Source: Ovis canadensis (lineage: Eukaryota > Chordata > Mammalia > Artiodactyla > Bovidae). Taken from it: a stretch of 64,000 bases of DNA. The stretch covers positions 40,909,501-40,973,500 of the forward strand of contig NC_091247.1 in the NCBI RefSeq assembly GCF_042477335.2, in the 5' to 3' direction. How positions within the stretch are numbered: position 1 is the first letter of the stretch; every line of letters starts with the position of its first letter. Below are positions 37,665 through 50,200 of this stretch, piece by piece. The translations under genes were made by a program, and so were the position numbers. Under the pieces are notes generated by a model that was not told the origin of the DNA, ran no database searches, and saw only the letters and a list, made by a program, of their open reading frames with translations.

Positions 37665-38128
37665 TTTATTTCCTACCATCCATGTTCCTAAGAATATGAA
37701 AGCATTAATTAAAATGCAGAAATGTATAAAAACTTTAAGGAACAGTTACTGAAAATAACAACAAAAAAATTAGTAGGTTGAAGTTTTGTATTTGGAAAAC
37801 ACGTATTAACAATAAAAAATTAAGGAGTTTTGACATGACCCTCTGTAATCACAGTATTTAAAAATAAAACTACTTTCCTCTGCATAATTCTACTACATAA
37901 CTGCTAACTTTACTGAACTTCCAAAATTTACATGCAATTAACTTCAATATACATCTCCAAAGAAAGGTTTCATTGACCACATAAACAATGATTTATTAAA
38001 TATAGTAGAAGTCCATGCTTTATAACTCAGCATTAAGTTTCTCATGGAGAAATCAAGAAAAACATTTCCTATCATAGATAGTTATCAACTGTCTTTGTTA
38101 TCTCCCAAGTAACATATCACTAAAGAAA
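37665..38128 (-). other. Probable ETAA1 3' UTR with candidate poly(A) signals
   Basis: Sequence after the ETAA1 stop. Minus-strand AATAAA hexamers occur at 37997-37992 and 37670-37665, which would give 3' UTRs of roughly 150 or 480 nt. Which is used cannot be decided from sequence alone. Confidence 0.45.
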
Positions 38129-38256
38129 TCAAGTTAAGTGGGAGCTGCCTTTCTTTACAAATGATGCCTGTGCTTTGGCCATTCTTCGAACGAGCGCTGC
38201 TTGTCTTTTTCTCTGAATTTCTTCCGGAGAACACTTTCTATTTTTCTCTTCTTCTT
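38129..38256 (-). CDS. ETAA1: ETAA1 terminal coding exon 6 with C-terminal RPA-binding motif
   Basis: Starts after an acceptor TTTTTAG|AAGAAG and ends at TGA (38131-38129). It encodes [20 protein letters not shown], then [10 protein letters not shown] and ends KKGSSHLT. The [19 protein letters not shown] helix is the conserved C-terminal RPA-interaction motif of ETAA1. A second in-frame acceptor lies 3 nt downstream (a NAGNAG arrangement), so one Glu may be alternatively included. Confidence 0.92.
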
Positions 38257-41200
38257 CTAAAAATGAAACCAAATATAGATATTAGTTTTAAAGACTATAA
38301 AATCATACTGAATGAGTTTTAATTTTTACTTTTTCATTACCCAGATCTGCCACACTGATTTTGTTATTGGGCTTCCCTGGTGATTCAGATGGTAAAGAAT
38401 GTCTTTGGTTTCGTTACTCAACCATTTGTTGCCGTTTAATTGCTAGGTCCTGTGGGACTCTTGTGACCCCATGGACTATAGCCTGTCAGGCTCTGTCTAT
38501 GGGGTTTACCAGGCAAGAATACTGGAGTGGGTTGCTATTTACTTCTCCAGGGGATCTTCCTGACCCAGGGACTGAACCTGCATCTCGTGTCTCTAGCATT
38601 GGCAGGAGGATTCTTTACCACCTAGCCATCAGGGGGCCTCATCCTAAACTATTAATTATTAAGACTACAAATGCAGATACAGTACAAGGCTCCAGGCCAA
38701 AATGAAATCAAGAACTGATCAATCTCTTTGATGTACTCTTCTCACAGGGTGATAAAATTGATTAAAAACTCTACATTTTGACTACCCAGCAAATAATTCT
38801 TATGAACAATGACACCTAATTTATATAACCAATAAATGAATGTATTTTAAAAACAAATTGGAATTTTAAATGTTATATAGATTGTAATAGAAAAGTACTC
38901 AAAATAAAATGAATCAGATATTAATACTTCAAATAGTATATTTCTAATATAAGATAACTGATGTTAATATTCCTACTCCTACATTTTTTTCCTCTATAGA
39001 TCTCAGAGATTTTCATTTCAGCTGTTTAAGAAAAATATTTTGGAGTAACAGAGTGAAACCTATCATGTCAATAAACATAAAATTCACTGTCAAATACTGC
39101 ATTTTTAGATGGAGGGTATATTTTCTATAAACATTGGAAAATTATTTCAAGGAGCAGGATGTCTGCATAAAATTTTTAATATGAAAATTTTCAATTTTCA
39201 ATATGAAATCTTTTTACAAAATGTGAAGCATTCTGGTATTTTTTTATGTAACATACTTTAGTGTATACTTCAGATAAACATACTATGAAATGAACAATGT
39301 GTCTTAAATTTAACACAACCAATTCTGCCTCTAACAAAATTCTGAGTTCTAATAAAATGAATTCCACAGTTAAGTCACTCTGAGCTGAAATATTAGATTA
39401 TTTATGTAATGCTACTAAGAATCAGACTTCAAAATTTTAGCCAACATTTTTTCATTTAATGTTCTAAAATCAAGACCATCATCCAAATACATACTTAAGT
39501 GACTGTGTATTGGTGAAACTGTATATGTTGTAAAATTTACCCTTTAAAGAAGAATCAGTAGTACTGTTAACAAGAGAAATATCTACAGTGACATCTACAG
39601 AGATTCAGAATATAGTTGCCATAAGACATTTCTCTTGTTAACCAAGGTAGATATTTAGCCAAAATATATCATCACTCTCTCCTTCTGTCCCCAGTATAAT
39701 CAGAAATGGGAGAGAGTGCTCAGAGTAAGAGATATATATCTCAAACACCTCAGGTGATTCTGTTGCCTTTTACTTTCTAAATCAATTATCTTATAGACTG
39801 CAGCTATTTTTTCTTATAGAAAGATACAATATACTTTTAGATTAGCTTGACTAAATTATTATTTTAGTCTGAAAGTGGAGAAACACAAGAAACTCAGAAC
39901 ACACACACAATTTACATTCAGTTGACTGTACATTTAGAAGGAAAATAGGTTAACAATCCATGGCAGAATAGAACATGGCTCCCTAAAACTGGCACCTCAG
40001 TTGGTTATGTGGTATTCTACAAATTAATTTCAAAAGATACAATAAAGTCACATAGGGAAAATTTGATTTTGGAAGAGTCACTCATTTCTTCATTAAAAAT
40101 ATATACCAAGGGCTCCAACTATTGGCAAGGAACAAAACAAAAACGGCTCTTTCAAATCTTAATCCTGAAGCAGAGGTGAAAAGCTTTTTTTTTTCAGTTG
40201 TTGTTTAGTCACTAAGCTGAGTCTGACTCTAGCAACCCTGTGGACTGTAATCTTCCAGGCTCCTCTGTCAATGGGATTTCCCAGGCAAGAATACTGGAGC
40301 GTGTTGCCATTTCCTTCTTCAGGGGATCTTCCCGACTCAAGGATCCAACCTGTGTCTCCTGCATTGGCACGCAGATTCTTTATCACTGAGCCACCAGGGA
40401 AGTCCTTTTTTTTCAGTAAAAGACCCCAAAATATGTTAACCTTTAAGAGGCATAGGATCTCCTGTGGCAACTATTCAGCTCTGTCACTGCAGCATGAAAA
40501 GAGCCATGGACAACACATATAAATAAATGATGTGGCTATGTTCAAATAAAAGTTTGCTTATGGACAATGAAACATGAATTCCACATTCAAAAGTTATTAA
40601 GTATTATTGTTCTTTTGATTTTTTTCAACCATCTAAAAAGTGAAAATCACCTTAATATGCTGGCTGCACAAAAAACAGGTTATATAGGCTGGATTTGGAC
40701 AGGCCACAATTAGCCAAATCTAGCTTAAAACAATGAGGTAGTTAGCAGTCCCCCTGTCCCCGCCCACCTAGCCAAAGGTATTTGCTGCAGAGCAGCTTGC
40801 TACATCAAAGTAAAAGGAAATGGCAACAATAGAAAATGTCAACAAGGTTAATATTAATTAGAATATTCAGTTCAGTTCAGTCGCTCAGTCCTCAGTCGTG
40901 TCCGACTCTTTGCGACCCCATGAATTGCAGCACGCCAGGCCTCCCTGTCCATCACTAACTCCCGGAGTTCACTCAGACTTGCGTCTATCGAGTCAGTGAT
41001 GCCAGGTACTATCAATAAACTTAACAGAAAAACTATAAAGTAAACTGAAAGAGTCTATCCATAAAAAAAAAAATGCTGATAAGATAGTAGACAGGAGTTT
41101 TGGAGAAACTCACATATTCCAGAGAGACTTAGTCTTTAATGGAATTACAAGTATAATTAAGTTAATTCACACTGGAAGAATGACTCAATTAACTGTACTT

Positions 41201-44200
41201 ACTTAAATATAAACTTAAATATTTGAAACTACTATCAATTGACAACAATTTTAAAGTTTCAAAATATCTAGTTTGGGTGATAATGTAGCATATTCATTGT
41301 CAGTATTGATAAAAGTATAAATTGATGTAATTAGGGGTAAGATTTAAAGATCTCCATCAACATTTAAAATATTCTGAATCTTATATCAATTTTCAAACAG
41401 ATACAATCTCATGAGCATGTGCAAATTTATATTCACTGGCACACTGGACTACATGTAATGCAAAAAACTGCAATCAAACTAAACCTCCATCAATAGAGAA
41501 ACAGATAAATTATGGTATCATCCATACAACTACATACTATGAAGAGATTCAAAGGACTAAAGCAAATTATGCTCTATCAGGAAAAAGACAGTCACAATAC
41601 ATTAAGTGAAAGCAAAATCAAGCTGCCAAATAGTCTTTGCAATATAATTACATCTATTTAAATAAATGTATAGGTACATACACACCATCCTTCACCCCTA
41701 CATTTTTATACTTGCAGAAAATGCTATTAACAGGGGCTTTCCCTGAAAAATCTTTGGAGAAAAGGAGAAATAGAGGACTTACCTTTTTATGTCAAATTAA
41801 CTTATACTTTTTATTTTTAAACAATAACCTATTACTGTTACAAATTTTTTAAAAGTGAGGGATCACTTAACAGCAAAGTTGTAGTGATAATGCCAACAGA
41901 AGCATCACTTAGAATCTAAACAGAAAACAATCTATTATTAAAAGAAACTAAAAACTCCATTACCATATTAACATTGATCTACATAATAGGTAAAATTCCT
42001 AATGTTAGCCTCAACTGAGGGAGACTGATTTAAAAAATCAATAATTACAAGCCAGAATAGTAAATGGTGTAAAACAAGTTAACACGGGCTACTGGCAAAA
42101 CTGAGAAAGTAAACCAAAATCATTCTGAGTAGTGAGAAACACATTGTGTTTAAGAAATAAATGGAAACCAGCTAGCAGATCTGGTGTATGCATGTACAAG
42201 GTTTCTGTTGAAGAGCACTGGGCATTAAGAAACACACACAATTATGCCAAAAATATTCCCTTTTACAAATTACAGTATCAGTGAATGACAGACTTTTCAG
42301 ATTATATTGTATAATGTTCACGCAAATATTTATTAAACATCTTCTAAATGGCAGCTGCTATGGTAGCCTAGGTTCATTGATGAGACAGATGGTAATCAAT
42401 ATCTGATTGCAAACTGTGACAAAAGAAATTAAGGAAATAAAAGAGAGATGACTGAAAATAACAGGAAAGCATTTATAGACTGTTGAAGGCAGTAGTGTTA
42501 GCTGGGAATAGCAAAGTTCCTGAACTAGAGAAGAACCTATCCTGTTTGAGGAACTCAAATACAGCTGCTGTAGCTGAAGTCTAGTAGGCAAGAAAAAAAG
42601 AGAACAGGCAGGTTATAGAGACAGTCCAGGCTTGCAGATCAGGGTGTAAATTAAGATTTTATTTGAAATATGATGAGCAGTGCCTGAAGGTTGTCTTCAA
42701 GCAGAGGAATGCCAAATATGTCTACTTGCTTTTTATTTTTAACATTGTTTTAAAAGATGATTCTGCTGTTTGGAGACTAGAAATGAGAGGGAACAGGTAG
42801 AAGAACTGCAGCAGTCCAGTTAGGAAATGTTGGCTTGCATAAGGGTGGTACAGCAGAGAGTGAGAAAAATGGACCATTTTGAGATACATTTTTTGGTGTC
42901 AAAACAATGGAACCTGATAGATAGGAGAATTCGGGGAAAAGAAAAACTGGAAAGAATCAAAGATCACAAGATGTACTAAATAACAACTCTAACCATCATA
43001 GCTTAACAGTTTTATATCAGGTAGTATTCTAGCAAAGGTATTTATTTAATTAGAATTATCTAAACCTTCACATATTGTTCTGCTAAAAATAGACAATTAC
43101 TCAAATTTTAAAACAGTGAGGTATTTCAGTGAACAAAAGGACTCTCATACAGTAATACATATATGCATAAGTAAAATTTTCCAGGAAATAATTCAGAAAA
43201 GACTCAACACATACTTATTGATTGGCTACTGTAATAGTCACTGTATTACATGTTGGCAAAGAATTCAATGCAGTCTTTTAAAAACACAAACCACCCAGTG
43301 TGTGTATATTCCAGCATCATTATTTCTAAGAATCACTTTAAGACTTCTAGTTAAAGCAGAATAGTCTTTAACATATATGTCATGAAAATTCAATCCACAA
43401 AGAACTAGACTGGCTATTTTTCAAAGAACACTGTTTCATACATACCTTTTGAAGGTTGTTTCAAAGGTTCAGAAAATTTCACCAAAGACTGCTGCTGAAC
43501 TGCCTTCCCAGATAACGGGTTGACAGTTTTATTCTTCTCCAAACCCTGTGTGATTTTGGTATCAGAAATACTTCCTGTTACAGAACTGTTATTTAAAGGG
43601 GAAAGCATCGGACAATTTTTCATCTTTGTAAACACGTACTCAGAAAATCTAATTGCTCTGTTAAGGTCACTCTGAGCTTCACCTCTTATGGTGCTTCTGG
43701 ATAGACGTAGGGTACTCAATCTCTTCTTAGAAGCAGCAATTTCTGTACTCATATGATGTGAACTCACATTCAAACTTGAACTTCCTGTAAGAACCGATTT
43801 ATAACTATTCACTTGTTTGGGTACATCAGTGTTGTTGCAAGAGACATGCAGATTACTGATCTGACAGTCTGAGTTCTTAGAGTATATACTCAAATTTGTT
43901 GTGGCACCTAAAAATCCTGGAGAATTTCCATACATTTCCCCTCTCTCCATCTTCACTGATTTATTTATTTGTAAGCTATTTGTCAATGAAGATGTCTGTG
44001 CTGAAATGCTGTTCAGATTTAGGTGCTTTGACTGCATCAACTGACTTCCTTGTTTAGGTGTAGTAAACACGTTTTTGGCTCCATGTTTAGAAATATCATT
44101 GATCCCAAGGACACTTTCTGATGTCTTGCTGTCAACTCTAGTATCTTGCTCCTGAGTTAGTCTTTCAATATCATCACATGCCTGGTATAATATATCATCA

Positions 44201-47200
44201 TCTACATCATCTGCTTCCCAGCTATTCTCTAACTGATGACATGCTTTAACAATTTCATTGGTAAATGATGGATCATTCCAATCATCAAAGAAAGAACCTA
44301 ACTTTGATCCATTAGTCTGATTTGGGTTACAAACACTGGTTGTATTGCCCAAAGTTGCTGAGCTGAAAGGCTTGACATTAGCAGGCATTTTCAAAGACTG
44401 ATTAAAAATGGACTTATTAGAACATCCTGGTTTCAAAGCAGATTTCTTTTCAGAAGCATTTACTTTAGAATTAAATTTAGTATGAATATTTTCATTTACT
44501 TTTGTCAGATTAGATGCAACTGCACAGTCTTGAATTTTGTCTTGATTAACAACTATATTAAAAGATTTCTCCAGTTTCATTTTATTTCCAGTGGCTGATA
44601 ATTTATTTGGTTTATCATTTGGCTTTGGTGAAAATCTGTATTTTTCAGCATCTGTTAATTCACTGTTCCATGTATGTGAAGGAAGACCTTGTAAAATTTT
44701 TGAATCTCTTAACTTGACATCTAGACTTTTATTCATTCCTGACTTAGTTTTATCCTTTTTACTGTTAAAGGAACAAATTTCCTTTTGATCAGCAATTTGG
44801 ACTGTTTTAGGAGCAGGGAACAGCTCAGACATTTCAATATTCTGCATAACAAAAGGCTCATTACTTAGTAAGTTTTCCCAATCATCCTCAAAATCACTGG
44901 TAGTAAAAGTATCAATGTGTTTATTAAAAGTTCCTGGTTCCTTAGTACAGAAAGTCACATCTGATTTTGTCATTCCAGGATTATCGACTTGATGAGAAAG
45001 TGATCCTAGGGTTTTACTTGGCAGATTTTCAGTGACCACAGATTCATTAGTAATGATTTTCTCCTCTTTCAAAGTGTTTTTCTTTCCAAAGGTAGTATTA
45101 CTGGTTTTCAAGAAAGCATCTGACAAATCTTGGCTTAACTGTCCACTACATTTCTGAGTAGAACCATCAAACATGGCAATAAAGGCTGCTTCAGCATTTT
45201 GGTCAAATGGCTTCTGACTGCTGGTTTGATCATTTACCACAGGTATCTTGGTGTTTTCTTTCACTGGCTTCTTTATTATAGCCTTATCTATTTCAGGAAC
45301 TATATCACATGGTAACTGCATCTGTATATTATCTCTGTAATTATGTGAAGTCTCTGCTTCTGAAATCATCTGGATAAGATCATGATTTCTCTTGTCTTGC
45401 TCTTGAATCACATCCAGCTCTTCCATATTTTTATCAAATTGCTTAGCTAATTTCATAAGTTCTTCCTCTTGATTTTGTGATTTTAACCTATTAAACAAAT
45501 ATTTCAAAAATTATGTAGATATTCTAAATGTCATAAATACTCAACTGTTATTTAACATATTTTAATGTTAAAACTCACAAATTTTAACACATCCGGACAT
45601 AAATAAGTTCAAAACATTACATGTCAAAGTTAAGGATAATAATTTATAACCATTTTGACATACACACAAAACCCAACCAAAATACTAAAAATATTTACTT
45701 CATTGAATATAAGAAAAACTGAAAAGTTTAAACTTACTTTGTGCAGCTGAGTTTTGCTCTTGATTTTCCTTTTGCTACACTTGGAGTGCAAGGAATAGCA
45801 GTGTCACCAATCCACACGCCCAGCATGGAGTCTGTTGTTGGTTTCTCATCCTTTGGCAGAAGGACGAAAAAAAAAAAGAGATGTGAAAGTACAAAAACAA
45901 CTAACCAAACAAAAACCCACTTTAATTACGTAGAATTATTTTCTTAAAGGAGCAAATTCTGGTAAAGTGACAGCAATTAAACAAACTTCAAAAACAATGA
46001 AAACCTGGAGGATAGTAATAACAAGTTGTAAGAAGTGATCTACTTGCTTTAGGGAATGAAAACACTCAGAATTGGGAATTCCATATTTTAAAAAAACTTT
46101 TAAGTTTTTAAGAATTTAATTAGAAATGCATGTTATTTGCTCAGTCATGTCTGACTCTTTGCGACCCCATGGACTATAGCCTGCCAGACTCCTCTGTCAA
46201 TGGAATTTTCCAGGCAAAAACACTGGAGTGGATAGCCATTCCCTTCTCCAGGGGAACTTCCTGACCCAGAGATCGAACCCAGGTCTCCTGCATTGATTGC
46301 GGGCAGATTCTTTACCATCTGAGCCACTGTGGAAGCCACTGCAGAATAGAAATACATATTCAATAATAAAAGTACATATTTTTATCAAAAGAAAACTGAT
46401 CAACTTATTTGTCGTAAGACATTGATAAAAATAAACATTAGTACTAGAAATAAACTGTGCAGTAGGAATTATCAGAATTAGGAATAAAAAGATAAATAGG
46501 GAGTTCTTTCTGTATTACCTGAATCTCCAAATTTTCCCTATTGCCATTATAACATTCATCTAAGTTGGACAATCCATGTTGACGTGAACTGACAACATTT
46601 AGATAGAACTAAGAAAATTTAGCATTAAGTCAGGACAGGTTAGAGATAATGGCAAGATTAGAACTGATGCTGTGAATGAGGTAGGGAGAAGAACAAAATT
46701 AAGTAGAGAAAGTGGGTAAAGAAGTTTTAACCAGTATTAAGGCTAGAAAAAAGCCATCTTAGTCATACATGTTTCTTTTATACCTTTTAGTCACTTGATC
46801 ATGCACAAAATTAGAGAATGAATTTATTATTAGTTACAAACCAAACCAACAAAATAAACAAGTTAATCATTTTCTACTCTATGTTTATAGTACCTGGAAT
46901 GAATAAACAAGTAACTGTCACACAAAATAATCTAATTACTAGATTACAGATTACTTGAAGGCAAGGACAGTTTCTGTGATAGCTCAGTATCTAGCAAAAT
47001 GCTGAGCATAAAGATGTCAGTTCAAGTTTATACACTAGAAAGTTAGGTGATAAGTTGCCTACCACTTGGTACTTCAAAATCATCAATCAATCAAAAAGTA
47101 GTTTCCTTAGATGTCCAATTGAATCTAGCAGTTTTCAGCTTTGCAAATACTCAAGAAAAGCAATAATTTTGATTTTAGACTCAATACATAACTTCCCTTT

Positions 47201-50200
47201 TGTTTCAACAATCTTGAATTTGGGAAGATAACATTCTTAATGATTTAATTATGGATTTTTTTGGTCCATTTACCAAGTAATTTTAAATTCACTCCATTTT
47301 TAGAGAATAAAAGTATAATAACTTTATATATCCAGTAATATAAATATATGGGTCCTATATATAGTTTTTATATTATTTGTAAATGTTACATTTTTTAAAA
47401 TTCCTCATTAATAATTACATAGTACAACCCAGGTGCTGTAAAATGTATCTAAGCACATTAGTTCATTTAATTCTAAAGTATACTGTGCAGAGTTGTATAA
47501 AAATGATAGAAAAATATATACCATCTTCAAACAAACAACACTGCATGAAAAGTATCCCGAAGAAAGTAAAATGACTGATCAATTAAAATAAAAATGCAAA
47601 TTAAAAAAATGTCATCTCAGGAACTACTGCTGTTTGTTGTTTAGTCCCTAAGTCGTGTCCAGCTCTTTGTGACTAAATGGACTGTAGCCCACCTGGCTCC
47701 TCTGTCCATGGGATTTCCCAGGCAAGGAAACTGGAGTGGGTTGCCATCTCCTACTCCACAGGATCTTCCTGACCCAGGGACTGAATCCACGTCTCCTGAA
47801 TTGGCAGGTGGATTCTTTACCACTGAGCCACCAGGAAAGCCCCATCAATTAAAAAAAAGTTTAAATTTTAAAATATATCTCTGGAACTATGAAGGTAATT
47901 TAAATAATTATTTGAGGAAGGTAACTCACCTATGCTGTTCTGGAACATGACAAGTTCCTAAACAGACCTTGATATTACCAAAGATTTATATGCTTTAAAA
48001 GTGCTCACTTGAAAGGGGTACCATTTAAAAGCAACTAATTTAACTGCATTCTTATACACAAGTTATCACTTGCATACTGCTGCCGTTTCTTTATGTGAGC
48101 AATTATTTCCAGCCTACTTAAGTAAAGAGTTCAATAATTTACTTACCTTTTTTATCACTATTTAGGCTGGCCAGTCCAGACACATTTTATTATGCTTCTT
48201 TCGTGTAAAATCAACAATTTAATGAATATCTATTGTTAACTTATGTAGCAAGTAATATAAGGCATGCTGTTGCTGTTAAGTCACTTCAGTCGTGTCCGAC
48301 TCTGTGTGACCCCATAGACGGAAGCCCACCAGGCTCCCCCGCCCCTGGGATTCTCCAGGCAAGAACACTGGAGTGGGTAATATAAGGCATAAATGCTATT
48401 TAACTAATGAACTCTATGTAAAATGTATTTCTATGACATGCCAAAGATGGAAAGTAGAGCTAGTAGCAACATAGTTCTTTCGACTGTCCTAGTTGTAATT
48501 TTGGATGTTTTATAGCCACTAAGAAAAACTTTATTTCCTGTCTCCTCCACCTGGATGGTGATCCTTGTAACCACAGTTTGGGCCAGTGTCATGTATTGTT
48601 TATGGTCAACATACAGTCACTATCTGAGGCCACATCAAGGAAAATACCATACTTCCTGTGAGGACACTAAACAGAAATTGGATGTTTTCTGGATGTAAAT
48701 GTTGCTATATAAGAAAAAAAAGAAAGAGGTCCAGAGCAGAGAGTGACCTATTACTCAAGCATCACAAAAGCTGAAATAAAGAAGAAACTTTTGAACACAG
48801 TTCTTTTACAGCAGATAATTTAACTATCATACTAAATTTTAATATACCTAATATTTATAGTAGTCTATAGTTTACAAACAATTTTTACCTAATTCAATCA
48901 TAACAATAATACGAGAGCTAGACAAGTAATAATTCTATTTTAATAACTAAATGAACTAAAGTTCAGATAGTTTAAGTGACTTGCTTGTATGTGTGCATAT
49001 GCTCAGAAAGTCCAACTCTTTGAAACCTCATGGACAGTAGCCACCAGGCTCCTGTCCGTGGAATTTTCAAGGCAAAAATATAGGAGGGGGTTGCCATTTC
49101 ACACTCCAGGGGATCTTCCTGACCCAGGGACTGAACCCATGTCTCCTGTGTCTCTTGCACTGGCAAACAGATTCTTTATCACTGCACCACCTGGCAAGTC
49201 AAGTGACTTGCTTACGGGCTGCCATAGAAGGCAGACTCAGTACTAAACCCAAATCCAGTTTTTTTCCACTCTAATGTTTCCTGATGATATTTTAAGTTAA
49301 CAAGTATTAAGAAAGGCAGTTTCAACTGGGAAAATACTACAGACAGTTAAAATAATAATAATAAAAAAATATTTTGACGTTTAAATTTTTATTGTCTGAT
49401 TCTATTCTTTTAGTGACCTGAAAAATAATAACCATATATTATTAAATAACATTAAAAACAAAATAAAAACAAGGCTCTAAAAATCATCTCTAAAAAATAA
49501 AACATATGCTTAGGAAAATATATGTTCCCAACTTTACATTATGTTCCTTTTTTCAAAACATGCATTTCAGTGGTAGAAAAGATAAAAAAAAAATCTGTGT
49601 TGCTCTGTTGGAGAAGAGAATTGAATAAGACAAAATATTTTTCACATAAATGAACTACAAACAAAACTTACTGCCATGTTTCACTGTTCTAAAATACACT
49701 ATAAAATTACTCATATTTACCTGAGGAGCAATACGATTAACAATATGTGAGATCTCATCACTATCTGTGGTGTAAAGCTGCTTTTTTCTTCCTTTATCTA
49801 AAGAAACAAATTCATATAAATTATAAACAAAAATTAATTTCTAAAAATATCAGTCACTTCTTATAGAAAACAATTAGCATGGCTTAGATCACTAAGCACT
49901 CTGACATTACACGGCTATCACAGCAACAAAATCACTTAAGATTTTGGAAAAACATCTGCTGTATAAAAGTTCCTGATGTGAATACCTGACTGAAATTCTA
50001 AGGTTAAATCCTAATCATTAATCAAATATTCACCCAGATAAAACTGTTAATGACAAATTACCTAATTGTTTTGTCATTGGAGAATTTTGATCCCAAAAGA
50101 TATCATTCTGTCCATCTGGATCATTAGGAGAACTGAAGGTAGATGACAATAAATCCATTGGCAGCATTCTCTTTGGTGTCTCATATCTTTCTATATAAAA

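Larger units (their letters stand above)
38638..43445 (-). other. ETAA1 intron 5 body
   Basis: Non-coding. Holds SINE, BovB, L1 and hAT-type pieces listed separately, a 15-bp inverted repeat at 39566-39642 and, at about 42650-42960, an old repeat of a family I cannot name (aagatgattctgctgtttgg, tgttggcttgcataagggtg). No independent gene seen. Confidence 0.6.
45851..49720 (-). other. ETAA1 intron 3 body
   Basis: About 3.9 kb. Contains four minus-strand SINEs (46135, 47632, 48266 and 48987) and otherwise AT-rich non-coding DNA. Confidence 0.7.

Noticed and set aside
43414..45507. 697-residue single-exon protein starting at the Met at 45507
   Set aside because: Its first seven residues and last eleven are intronic; acceptor at 45488 and donor at 43445 show it is ETAA1 exon 5.
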